Shown here in pieces: positions 54,529 to 61,810 of a DNA stretch of 61,810 nucleotides. The notes under the pieces are model-generated. The model was not told the DNA's origin. It made no database searches and was given only the letters and a program-made list of their open reading frames with translations. Origin of the DNA: Terriglobia bacterium (GTDB lineage Bacteria > Acidobacteriota > Terriglobia > Terriglobales > SCQP01); contig JAJPKR010000035.1 of NCBI GenBank assembly GCA_021323595.1, forward strand, positions 1 through 61,810, written 5' to 3'. Position numbers and translations under genes: made by a program. Position 1 is the stretch's first letter. Each line of letters opens with the position of its first letter.

Positions 54529-55514
54529 CGCTCCCGTATGCGGCGCGGCTGGTGGGGCTGGCGCTGGCGAGCTTCTTCATGCTGCACGCGGCCCTGGGCC
54601 TGGCGGCGCGGGCGCTCGGCCGGCGCTGGGCCGATCCGCGCAGTTCGCGGCGGCCGGCGCAGGCGGCGGCGCGTTTGCTATGGCTGCGAGTGGCGGCGGC
54701 GGCGGGCGCGGGCTTCGTGGTGGCGGCGGTTTGCCTGCCCAGCTACTGGCGCTGGGAGCCGGCGGCCCGCAGCGAAGAGGTCGGCGCCTGGTTTGTCGCG
54801 GCCGCGCTGCTGGGGGGCGCGGGATGCGCGCTGGCGGCGGCGCGGATGGCCGCGGCGCTGCTCGAACTGCGGCGGCTCGGACGCGCCTGCCGCGGCTGCG
54901 GCCGTCGGGCGCAGCTTTGGCCCGGGCGGCGGCCGGTGCTGGTGATCGCATCGGAGGAGCGGGTGCTCGCGCTCGTCGGCTTGATGCGACCGCAGCTGGT
55001 GGCCAGCACCGCCCTGCTCGCCGCGCTGACTCCGGAGCAGTTGGCCGCCGCCGCGGCGCACGAGATGGCGCACCGGAAGGCGTGGGACAACTGGAAGCGC
55101 GCGCTATGGCTGGCGCTGCCCGACCTGCTGCCGGGGTGGAGCGGCTTCCAAGAGCTCGAGCGGCACTGGAAGCGGCTGCGGGAATGGGCCGCCGACGACG
55201 ACGCCGCCGGCGGCAATCCGCAGCGCGCGCTGGCGCTGGCGGAAGCCTTGCTGGCGGCGGGACGCCGCACCGGGGCGGCGCCGGCGCGGCTGGCCTCCAC
55301 GCTCGCAGGCGAGGGCGACGAGATCGCCGAACGAGTGCGGCGCCTGTTGGCGAGCCCGGCGCCGGCGGCGCGCGTGCCGGCCGCGGCGGGTGCCTTGCTG
55401 CCGGTTTGGGCGGCGGGCAGCGCGAGCCTGATGGCCATGGCGATTGCCGCTTGGGCGTCGGCGCCGACCACGCTGCATTTCACGTTTTATCTCCTTGAAC
55501 ACTTCGTGCACTAG
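54525..55514 (+). CDS. M56 (BlaR1-like) membrane metallopeptidase
   Basis: The 329-residue protein has four membrane segments (about 5-27, 47-70, 82-104 and 295-318) and the zinc motif AAAAHEMAHRKAWDNW (HExxH) with a downstream acidic REWAADDDA. BlaR1-like sensors cleave their BlaI partner on signalling. There is no extracellular penicillin-binding domain, so the signal is not evident. Such blaI-M56 pairs are abundant in Acidobacteriota. Confidence 0.87.
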   Translation: MTLPYAARLVGLALASFFMLHAALGLAARALGRRWADPRSSRRPAQAAARLLWLRVAAAAGAGFVVAAVCLPSYWRWEPAARSEEVGAWFVAAALLGGAGCALAAARMAAALLELRRLGRACRGCGRRAQLWPGRRPVLVIASEERVLALVGLMRPQLVASTALLAALTPEQLAAAAAHEMAHRKAWDNWKRALWLALPDLLPGWSGFQELERHWKRLREWAADDDAAGGNPQRALALAEALLAAGRRTGAAPARLASTLAGEGDEIAERVRRLLASPAPAARVPAAAGALLPVWAAGSASLMAMAIAAWASAPTTLHFTFYLLEHFVH

Positions 55515-55545
55515 CGCCTAGGGGGAGCAGATCAGCGTGTTGTCG

Positions 55546-56381
55546 CTAGTTGTTCGATTCACTCGCATTCTTGGAGTTCATCAAGTGTCCGGATTCGTGA
55601 AGCGCCGTGTTTGCGGTAGTTGGTTTCACCTCGTCAACGACCAAGACTTGTTGCACATCCACCCTATAGCGGCAGCAGCTTTGGTTACCGACGCCACGAC
55701 CCGGATCATCGAACCTTCCAATCACTGTGACTTGCGCCTGCTGCCTCTTCTTGAGCAGCTTTGAGAGTCTTTTGGCAAGCGGAGATTTGGAGTCGTACTC
55801 TTCGCCAACGTGGCAAGCACCAGCTTTCCGCTTCCCGGTGCGGGTTGGCACGTATCATCACGGACGATCGCACACTCACTCCCACTCGCCAGCACCGCAC
55901 GTACTGCGACCGGCTTGCCAGCGTGCTTCTCTGCATCCGCCACTAACTCGCATACGCTCGGGCTGAAGTAACCCAGCTCTGCGGGCGAATCGAAGATTGG
56001 CGGTCGTCGCGAGGCGTCGATCTCGATTTCACTCGGCAACTGGAGAAGAACCCGTGGGTTGTTTTCGTGAGCGTCCAGATCGGTTCCGAGTTTATAGCGA
56101 TAGGTCACGGTGAACGTCGTCGGTTCATGCGATGCGAACTGCCACGTTAGAGCATTCGCCTCGGCAGCATTCGCTAGGATTTTTTGTCCGTCTTCAACAT
56201 GAGCCTCCGCCACACGATGCCCGTCTGTCGTGACTCTTACGTGCACCGCCCCTTCAACGTTTGCAGCACGTGCGATGGAAGGATACAGCGGAACTACCGC
56301 TGAGGTTATGCTAGGCAGCGCAGGCTTTGTCTGCTGTGCGGCTGCTGACGCACACAACAGCGCCACCATAACGCCGATCAC
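55546..56381 (-). pseudogene. TonB_C-OB-like exported protein, frameshifted (putative immunity 3)
   Basis: The first frame (56381-55722) has a signal peptide (VMVALLCASAAAQQ), a TonB C-terminal domain (VVPLYPSIARAANVEGAVHVRVTTDG) and the start of a small OB-like domain (ELVADAEKHAGKPVAVRAVLAS). Around 55815 the meaningful sequence moves to a second frame ending at 55546 (SPLAKRLSKLLKKRQQAQ, VTVIGRFDDPG), which completes the OB-like domain. A one-base-class indel explains this. GTG 56381 follows the upstream stop without a gap. The OB-like part resembles the immunity-like protein at 59248-59790 in layout. Confidence 0.7.
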
Positions 56382-56700
56382 TCACATCTGCTTGTTCGTC
56401 TTCGTGTCGCCGCACTTCTCCGGCCATGGATCATGTGGTGTGGTCTCTTGATAGGTCTGCCCATTTGAGTATTTGTAGTCGTGAGTGATGTAGTTCGTCA
56501 GCGTTTTGTCATCGACGGCCTTCCAACTGCTGTTCCAGATTTCGTACTTGCCATGATCGAAGGAGAGCGACGAGGCAGCCAGTGCCGATGCGGGCCAAGC
56601 TGATGTCTGGTAAGCACGGTACTCACCTGATAAGTCGCTTAGCTGGCCGGCTGCGAACCTCGGGGTCTTCCATCTCACTGATATGCGTGCCCTCGTGTGT
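56382..56700 (-). pseudogene. HExxH metallopeptidase toxin fragment 3, frameshifted
   Basis: One frame contains THEGTHISEMEDPEV (HExxH), and another continues with SGEYRAYQTSAW and ALTNYITHDY-like residues to the stop at 56382. Both parts align in order with the intact fragment at 59787-60258 (HEATHAADQR, then ATEHRAFTTQ, then a W-containing segment). The 5' part is missing. It is followed directly by an exported OB-domain gene, as the other HExxH toxin is. Confidence 0.55.
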
Positions 56701-57313
56701 GCGGCGTCGATAGCCTGGTCGTTGCCGCTACTGATACCACATCTCGGTGCTCCGCCGCGCGCATCAGCGGCGTGACCATCGTTGAAGATGTGCGTGAGGG
56801 ATTCGGTTTTTTGGATCGCCGTGCCTCCAACGATGCGTGTTCGCCACTTCGTCAACTGCGTCCTCAAGGTCTGCAACCCATGCCGGCGCTGAGTCGGCGT
56901 AATTCGACACGGTTTCGCTCTGGCCCGCGATTTCGACGTGAGTCTCGATGGTGCTGCTGTCGCTAATCCCGCGTGTGTAAGAAGCACACAGAGACCAGAA
57001 CTGCGGCGTGCGAAACCGCTCAAGAAGAACGCGGGCTTCCTCCGCCTTGATTGGGGCGCGGCGTTCGCCGCGCGCATTCACGAACATTCGGCCATTCCAC
57101 AACACACGGCCGTCCGCGGAGATTCGCACCATATAGATTGGTGCATGTGCCATAGCAGCCCCAACGAGACAACTCAACAAAGTCCTGCGCGCCAGTTGCA
57201 ACAGGGACCCGCGTGTCCGGCGTAGGGCAGGCCTCCGCCTGTACATCCAAGCGGGCGCCGAGACGATCGGTCGCTCCGGCCGAAAGACCGTTTTGGTGTA
57301 GGGGGCTATTCAT
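56701..57313 (-). pseudogene. DUF6438-ankyrin protein, broken by several single-base shifts
   Basis: Frame one (57313 onward) reads FVELSRWGCYGTC; an extra base near 57142 moves the continuation to PIYMVRISADGRVLWNGRMF and on to WVADLEDAVDEVANTHRWRHGDP. A second shift in an A6 run near 56807-56812 moves it to KTESLTHIFNDG, and a third to VTPLMRAAEHRDVV, which looks like an ankyrin repeat. DUF6438 proteins have C-x-G-x-C-P-x-Y at the start, exactly restored by removing the extra base. The start overlaps the previous stop (ATGA). Confidence 0.65.
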
Positions 57314-57960
57314 TCATCTCGGTACAACGATATCCATGCAACCCGGCCGTGCGCAACTCCGATTTCCGCTTCGCTCAGGTCCGCCGGTCCCGGCTGTGGC
57401 TGGTAGATGTAGATCCGCCTGTCGGCCATGATTTTTCGGGTTGATTTAGCACGGCGCCCACCCGGAAAATAAACAGTCCAGTCGCGCGGGTCGGTGTCCA
57501 CCGAAGAGGGATGCCCGTAAGCCCTGAGGAGCTCCGGCAGGGTGCTCCCAATGCCGATTCCCTTTTCCGTTTTCCAATTCTCAAAGCCGCTGGCTTGATT
57601 TATCTTCTTGCCGAAACAATTAGGCGCGGCGCTGATGGAAACCCCCCGTGAGAAGCTAGGATCATCCGTCGCGCGCTCGATAACGAGATAAGCTGGCTTT
57701 GCGTCATCACGGTAACACAGAAAGTGGCCGCGCGGGAGAGCCGGTTTTCCAGTCGCGGCCCAGAGCAAGCGCATCGGGACACCGCCTGCTTTGCCGCGCA
57801 TTTTGAAGGGTCCTAGCGCCGCGGGTCCGGAGTAACCGTCGCCTCTATGGCTCGCGCTCGCCATAGCAGGGATTCGCGCAAAGGCGCCTTGCCGGACGGG
57901 AGGCCTATAACCAAATAGAAGCGCGACCGCAGCCGCGAGGCATGTCCATGGGCCCCTCAC
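57310..57960 (-). CDS. Putative exported immunity protein for the RHS toxin (immunity 2)
   Basis: The 216-residue product starts with GTG 57960, which overlaps the RHS stop codon as GTGA. It has a signal-like N-terminus (RGPWTCLAAAVALLFGY) and a mature part with RLLWAATGKPALPRGHFLCY, GIGIGSTLPELLRAYGHP and YIYQPQPGPADLSEAEIG. No family is recognised. The overlap, export signal and position directly after a toxin tip are what one expects of an immunity protein acting outside the cytoplasm. It is lower in GC than the core genes of the window. Confidence 0.6.
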   Translation of the reverse strand: MRGPWTCLAAAVALLFGYRPPVRQGAFARIPAMASASHRGDGYSGPAALGPFKMRGKAGGVPMRLLWAATGKPALPRGHFLCYRDDAKPAYLVIERATDDPSFSRGVSISAAPNCFGKKINQASGFENWKTEKGIGIGSTLPELLRAYGHPSSVDTDPRDWTVYFPGGRRAKSTRKIMADRRIYIYQPQPGPADLSEAEIGVAHGRVAWISLYRDE

Positions 57961-59204
57961 TTCCAAATCCTCAAATAAGGGATTTGCACCTGTGGGTGCT
58001 CGTGTTGGAACTGCTCTATGGCGCTGCCGAGCCGGATAACGTCTGCATTGCACGCTCGGGTGCAGCCCATTGTCGGCCTGAGCTGCTGATAAGGGTCAAA
58101 CGCGTGTGGGCCAAGCGAATGACCACCACCGTGGATGTCGCGTCCGCGCGGATCTCCCACATCGATAAAAGCACCAGCCGGTCCGTATGACGGATCGCCG
58201 GCATGGCGATTGCTTACCCCGACAACGGTGCTCTCGAACGGACCGCCCGCACCAGGTTTGGCGTGACTGTCGACCTTGACCAGGCTTGGGATTTGAACTT
58301 CCTTGTCGCCGCCGTTCGAGCTATAGGACTGGAAGGTGGTTGTGTTTCCGTGGATACTGGTCGTCAGCTCCGCGATTGGCGGCGCAGGCGGGGCTGCCAC
58401 GGGCGGCGGAGCCGGGGTTGCGCAGGTGGTGCCGAGCTTGCCGAACACGCACCAATGCCCATCCGGGTCGGTTGCTGTCACATGGTTGTTGAGGACGTAG
58501 GTGTAGAGGTTCAGGGACTGGGGGTTCTCGACGTTGGCGTAGGGCATTGCCTTGGGGCGAGCTGCCCAGTCCGGGGTCATGAAGCGGCCGGAGTAGCCGG
58601 ATTGGAAGCGGGCGGAAAAGTAGGTGAGCGAGGTTTCGCCGTCGAATTGCTTGCCGGTGAAGTGCAAGGCGCTGACGGTGCCGACCTGGTTCAGCCAGCC
58701 GCCGTAGGGCAGTGACGTGTAGGCCTCGACCACTCCGCCGCTCAAATTGCTGCGCCCCCGCACCGTGCCCAGCCCGTCGGCGTGGTCGAAGTAGGTCGTG
58801 CCGCCCGCGTAGGTGGCCAGGTCGCGGCCGCCCGCGTAGACGTTGCCCTCGATCAACTGGCTTGGGCCGGCGAAGACGGTGCGCGCCTCCCCCGCGCGCC
58901 CGCTCACGTACTCGCGCGTCACCCCGTTGACCACCGTGTGTTCGCGCTGCCCCTGGGCGTTGTAGGCGTAGCTGGCCGTGGCGCCGCCATCCACGCCGGT
59001 CAGCCTGCCCACGGCGTCGTATTGATAGGTGTGCGTGCCGTCGCTCGTCAGTTCGCCCGCGGCGTCGTAGCCGACGCCGGCGGCGATGCGGTTGTTGGCG
59101 TCGAAGCTCAGCGCCGGCGGCGCGGGATGGGGCGCCACGAGCCACTGGGCGGTTGAGCTTTGCCGGGGATTGAGCACATGCCCGCCGGGTGGGTCGGGGT
59201 TCAT
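57957..59204 (-). CDS. RHS repeat C-terminal fragment with L,D-transpeptidase-like toxin tip
   Basis: The 415-residue product holds RHS/YD repeats (GVGYDAAGELTSDGTHTYQYD, ASYAYNAQGQREHTV) and the RHS core end (GRFMTPDWAARPK, then TATDPDGHW). After a Pro/Ala-rich linker comes a tip domain ending with DIHGGGHSLG (His358) and PTMGCTRACNADVIRL (Cys381, Arg383). The HG...GCxR pattern with a following D-x2-x-L is that of YkuD/Tlde1-type L,D-transpeptidase folds. The large N-terminal part of an RHS protein is missing. ATG 59204 is a guess; the frame is open to 59354. Confidence 0.75.
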   Translation of the reverse strand: MNPDPPGGHVLNPRQSSTAQWLVAPHPAPPALSFDANNRIAAGVGYDAAGELTSDGTHTYQYDAVGRLTGVDGGATASYAYNAQGQREHTVVNGVTREYVSGRAGEARTVFAGPSQLIEGNVYAGGRDLATYAGGTTYFDHADGLGTVRGRSNLSGGVVEAYTSLPYGGWLNQVGTVSALHFTGKQFDGETSLTYFSARFQSGYSGRFMTPDWAARPKAMPYANVENPQSLNLYTYVLNNHVTATDPDGHWCVFGKLGTTCATPAPPPVAAPPAPPIAELTTSIHGNTTTFQSYSSNGGDKEVQIPSLVKVDSHAKPGAGGPFESTVVGVSNRHAGDPSYGPAGAFIDVGDPRGRDIHGGGHSLGPHAFDPYQQLRPTMGCTRACNADVIRLGSAIEQFQHEHPQVQIPYLRIWK

Positions 59205-59247
59205 GACGCGAGGCGTTCTGGAAATGCAGTTGGCCTCGAATAACGCC

Positions 59248-59790
59248 CTAGCTGAGGGTGGCTGGATCGTAGACGTACCTCGGCGCCGCCTTCCGCAGTG
59301 ACCGTTTTCTCGAGCGATTCGATCCGTTGACTGGTCCCGTCCTCCGCTGATCAATTTTCAAGAAGTTGATGGTGATAGATCCCAATCGCGTCACCTCAAA
59401 CTCATATCGGCCATTACCCGTTGGCCGGAGCTTTCCGGCTATGGTCACCATCACCGAGGTAGAACGATCTGCTCCGGTGAACGCTTTAAAGAGTTCCTGT
59501 TGCGCGACATCCAATGCCCTCCTCCCGGTGGATTTTTGAAAAGGGGATGTTTCGCTCCAGGTGAGGGGCACCGCTCTGTCGCATCCCTGAAGTGTGAGGC
59601 CAAAATCCGGCGGCGCGAATTCCATCCGCCCTCGCACCCATGCTTCGCTCCCCAAATATTTTGAAGGCTGGCTCAAAAGCGCACAGACTGAAATGGGCGC
59701 GCTGGCCGTTGAACCCGCCGAAAAGGCAGGCATCGCCGTGGACAAGATGCCGAAAACCGCCAAGAGCACACCCCAAAGCTGTCCTCTCAT
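59248..59790 (-). CDS. Exported OB-like protein, putative immunity 1
   Basis: The 180-residue product has a signal peptide (MRGQLWGVLLAVFGILSTAM, cleavage after SAG) and an OB-like core: VCALLSQPSKYLGSEAWVRG, GLTLQGCDRAVPLTW, VMVTIAGKLRPTGNGRYEFEV. ATG 59790 overlaps the stop of the upstream HExxH toxin (ATGA). Similar exported OB-like proteins are frequent orphans in Acidobacteriota. The coupling suggests an immunity role; that is inferred from arrangement only. Confidence 0.65.
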   Translation of the reverse strand: MRGQLWGVLLAVFGILSTAMPAFSAGSTASAPISVCALLSQPSKYLGSEAWVRGRMEFAPPDFGLTLQGCDRAVPLTWSETSPFQKSTGRRALDVAQQELFKAFTGADRSTSVMVTIAGKLRPTGNGRYEFEVTRLGSITINFLKIDQRRTGPVNGSNRSRKRSLRKAAPRYVYDPATLS

Positions 59791-60258
59791 TGACAGTTGC
59801 CCCCTTCCTGACACCAGATGGAGAGAGACCGCTTCGCGTAGTTATCAATGGCACTCTCCGAGAGCCCGGTTGAGGGCGACCAAAGCCCGAAAACACTCTT
59901 GTATTGCAGAGCCTCGTCGACTTCGCCCTGAGTGGTGAACGCCCTGTGTTCGGTCGCCAGCTCTTCACGCCCGTTCATAGGCAATCCGCCTGTGCGCTGA
60001 TCCGCGGCGTGAGTTGCCTCGTGCCCAAGGAGACCTGCTTCCTCCTTGGCGATGCTGGTCGCTCCTGCGGACACGAGCCCACGCTCGACACCCCTGATTG
60101 CCACAGTTATCGTTGTTTGCCCATTGCGAGTCCCGGTGTCGATGCGCCATTGGCTCCCCTTTACGATGGAAACCGTGACGCCGTTCTTCTGGTCTGGCTT
60201 TCCGAGAGCTTTCAGCGCCCGGTCTATATCCCTGGACTCTTGCGAGCCGGCCTTGGCG
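59787..60258 (-). pseudogene. HExxH metallopeptidase toxin tip, cut off by an insertion sequence (toxin 1)
   Basis: The open frame from the IS boundary to the stop at 59787 gives 156 residues: SRDIDRALKALGKPDQKNG, VTVSIVKGSQWRIDTGTRNG, then GLLGHEATHAADQRTG with a zinc HExxH, then ELATEHRAFTTQGEVDEAL. It looks like the C-terminal tip of a larger polymorphic toxin whose N-terminal carrier was lost when the IS3 element inserted at 60259. GTG 60104 is the only native-side start and would keep the HExxH. Confidence 0.7.
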
Positions 60259-60292
60259 TGAGCGGTCCCCTTTTTCTGATACAGCTCTCCGG

Positions 60293-61159
60293 TTAGTTTC
60301 CGGCAGGTACTGCAGCCGTGAGATCGCGGCTAGCCGCGATCTCACGGATAAATTCGTCGGGCGATCGCTCGCCGAGCGCCCGGTGAGGACGACTCCCATT
60401 GTATTCCCGCCGCCAGTCCTCGATGAGGCGCATCGCGTCGGTCGGCCCTGAGAACCAGTGGGCATCAAGACACTCCGATCGCAACGTGCCGTTGAAGCTC
60501 TCGACGAACGCGTTGTCCGTCGGCTTCCCCGGCCGGGAAAAATCGATCGTGACCTGACAGTGATAGGCCCACAGGTCGAGGGCCTGACTGGTGAACTCGC
60601 TGCCGTTGTCACAGAACAGCGCTTGCGGCGCTCCTCGCTGCCGCCGAAGCCTTTGCAGGACCCGCACAACGTCGTCTCCCTTCAAACTCTGGCCAACTTC
60701 AATCGCCAGGCATCCCCGCGTGAAAATATCGACCACCGTGAAGGCCCGAAACCGGCCTCCGGTACTGTACTGATCGGAAACAAAATCCAGGCTCCATATC
60801 TGGTTGGGGCGCTCCGCCCGGGGCCGCTGCCGGCGCTGCGCGGCCACGCGCCGTTTCTTCGGCCGCGACCGCAGCGCCAGCCCCTCCTCTCGGTAGAGCC
60901 GGTACACCAGCTTCTTGCCTACGTGCCAGCCCTCGCGGATCAGAAGAATGCGGATCTTGCGATACCCGTACCGGACCCGGGTTCTGGCCAGCTCCCGGAT
61001 CCGCAGCCGCAGTTCTGTCCTTGGAGCCTTGCGGCTCTGGTATCGGTTTGTGCCGACCGGCATCGCCACCACTCGGCAGGCCCGCCGTTCGCTCACCCCG
61101 TACCCGCCGCGCAGGTAGCTCACGACCGGGCGGCGCCGCGAGGGCTTTACCAGTTTTTT
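60293..61159 (-). CDS. IS3-family transposase OrfB (DDE catalytic part)
   Basis: This frame encodes an rve integrase core: LRGGYGVSERRACRVV at its start (IS407-like), then the DDE residues in IWSLDFVSDQYSTGG, FCDNGSEF and NAFVESFNGTLRSECL. It is expressed by -1 slippage from orfA at the AAAAAAC heptamer (61159-61153). The frame continues upstream in parallel with orfA but that part is not the transposase. Confidence 0.92.
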   Translation of the reverse strand, partial: KKLVKPSRRRPVVSYLRGGYGVSERRACRVVAMPVGTNRYQSRKAPRTELRLRIRELARTRVRYGYRKIRILLIREGWHVGKKLVYRLYREEGLALRSRPKKRRVAAQRRQRPRAERPNQIWSLDFVSDQYSTGGRFRAFTVVDIFTRGCLAIEVGQSLKGDDVVRVLQRLRRQRGAPQALFCDNGSEFTSQALDLWAYHCQVTIDFSRPGKPTDNAFVESFNGTLRSECLDAHWFSGPTDAMRLIEDWRREYNGSRPHRALGERSPDEFIREIAASRDLTAAVPAGN

Positions 61160-61413
61160 CTTAGCACGTCCTGCAGCATCGCACGGTCCAGCGTCAGCTC
61201 CGCCACCACCTTCTTCAGCCGGCCGTTCTCTTCCTGGAGCTGCCGCAACTGCCGCACCTGGTCGACCTCCAGGCCCGCGTAGAGCTTCTTCCAGCGGTAG
61301 AACGTCTGTTCCGAGACGCCCATCCGCCGAATCAGTTCCGCCACCGGCATGCCCATCTCGACCTGCTTCACCGCGGCCGTGATCTGCTCCACCGAGTACC
61401 GTTTTCGCTTCAT
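61147..61413 (-). CDS. IS3-family transposase OrfA (DNA-binding part)
   Basis: The 88-residue protein has a helix-turn-helix (KRKRYSVEQITAAVKQVEMG, RRMGVSEQTFYRWKKLYAG) and a leucine-zipper-like end (LRQLQEENGRLKKVVAELTLD). GGAGG lies upstream of ATG 61413. A_AAA_AAC at 61159-61153 near its end is a standard -1 frameshift heptamer that fuses it to OrfB. Confidence 0.9.
   Translation of the reverse strand: MKRKRYSVEQITAAVKQVEMGMPVAELIRRMGVSEQTFYRWKKLYAGLEVDQVRQLRQLQEENGRLKKVVAELTLDRAMLQDVLRKNW
61153..61159 (-). promoter_or_regulatory. A_AAA_AAC programmed -1 frameshift heptamer
   Basis: The heptamer is in register with the orfA frame (X_XXY_YYZ), and slipping one base back leads directly into orfB. 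IS3 elements use such sites to make the OrfAB transposase. Confidence 0.8.
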
Positions 61414-61486
61414 CTGGCACAATCCTCCCTGTCGGATGATTCTGCCGAAACTCACCTTCGCTCTGTATCAGTTTTCCGGGGGCCGC

Positions 61487-61700
61487 TCACCCCGAATCCG
61501 CCCCGGTTCGAGCGGGGATGGGGGTGTGGGGCCAGGGGCCGGCGTCTGAGGCCCCTGGCCCCGCAAACCGCGTGGATAATGCCTGCCGCGCGGCGAAGGC
61601 CGCCGGCGTGAGGTAACCCAAGCTGCTGTGCGGCCGCTGCTCGTTGTAATCGTCGCGCCAGGCGGCGATCTTCTGCCGCGCGTCCAAGAGGTTGAGGAAC
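61487..61700 (-). pseudogene. C-terminal remnant of a second IS3-family transposase
   Basis: The frame reads LLDARQKIAAWRDDYNEQRP then HSSLGYLTPAAFAARQ, the conserved C-terminal end of IS3-family OrfB. Homology stops near 61700 where a stop codon intervenes. The 3' tail runs to the very edge of the complete IS. It is a different lineage from the complete element (YNEQRPHSSLGY against YNGSRPHRALGE). Confidence 0.8.
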
Positions 61701-61751
61701 TAACTGTGAAGTTTCAATAGGTTGTCCACTCGACCCGGATCGGAGAAGCTG

Positions 61752-61810
61752 ATGGTGACCAAACCGAAGGCTTCAAGGAAGAGGATCGAATGGACTGTCA
61801 CCAGAATGCA
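61752..61810 (+). CDS. Start of an unknown gene running off the window
   Basis: ATG 61752 follows GGAGAAG at 3 nt and opens a basic frame (MVTKPKASRKRIEW) that has no stop before the window ends. Too short to identify. Confidence 0.35.
   Translation, partial: MVTKPKASRKRIEWTVTRM

Larger units (their letters stand above)
60259..61489 (-). mobile_element. IS3-family insertion sequence (possibly IS407 group), 1231 bp
   Basis: The element is bounded by imperfect inverted repeats that start TGAGCGG and share a TGATACAG block (60259-60287 and 61461-61489). Inside are orfA and orfB with a programmed-frameshift signal. Flanks are ...GGCG on the left and CCCC... on the right, so no target-site duplication is visible. 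It separates a toxin tip from its missing N-terminal part. Confidence 0.9.

Noticed and set aside
59965-60669. 234-residue minus-strand frame across the IS boundary
   Set aside because: It is arginine/serine-rich and out of frame with both OrfB and the HExxH toxin tip.

Overview
The window is GC-rich, densely coded bacterial chromosome, diderm by gene content: an LptF-LptG fusion, TolC-type efflux, lipoproteins and O-antigen-type polymerisation. The mix of secreted DinB-like proteins, S9 peptidases, a DUF6438-like gene, RHS repeats, a fused LptFG and a split ATP synthase operon fits Acidobacteriota best. That assignment is an inference; no rRNA is present to test it.

Layout. 0.3-5 kb: initiator tRNA, then a molybdopterin oxidoreductase whose Fe-S and NrfD-type membrane subunits are fused. 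5-11.3 kb: housekeeping genes (dGTPase-like, ruvX, thiolase, purH) and small unknowns. 11.3-17.3 kb: a compact carrier-protein pathway of ACP (minus strand), acyl-CoA dehydrogenase-like flavoprotein, stand-alone adenylation enzyme, N-acyltransferase-like protein, methyltransferase and APH-fold kinase. The first three resemble the prolyl-to-pyrrolyl carrier module of pyoluteorin and prodigiosin pathways. 17.3-27.3 kb: CDF exporter, TfoX-N, DinB, gpsA-plsY and the ATP synthase genes b'-b-delta-alpha-gamma-beta-epsilon, without subunits a and c. 27.8-40 kb: envelope and central metabolism (O-antigen ligase-like, GH57, LptFG, MEMO-like, Gfo/Idh, S9 peptidase, aconitase-family fusion). 40-45.3 kb: a tetR-tolC-emrA-emrB efflux operon with a visible promoter and palindromic operator. 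45.4-54 kb: mtaB, a Tat-exported TIM-barrel protein, a repeat- and hairpin-rich stretch with two tiny coupled genes, an NCS1 permease, a ThDP enzyme and a LarA-like racemase. 54.1-55.5 kb: a split blaI plus blaR1-like gene. 55.5-60.3 kb: a minus-strand run of RHS-type toxin and immunity modules, partly decayed. 60.3-61.7 kb: a complete IS3-family element and a second IS remnant.

Three threads run through the window. First, many genes have a TAnnnT hexamer only 6-12 nt upstream of the start codon, suggesting widespread leaderless transcription. Second, translational coupling by ATGA/GTGA/TGATG overlaps is common, and two genes appear to use the unusual start codons AUA and CUG. Third, the region from 54.1 to 57.3 kb holds several single-base frameshifts, unlike the rest of the window, and sits beside toxin cassettes and insertion sequences.
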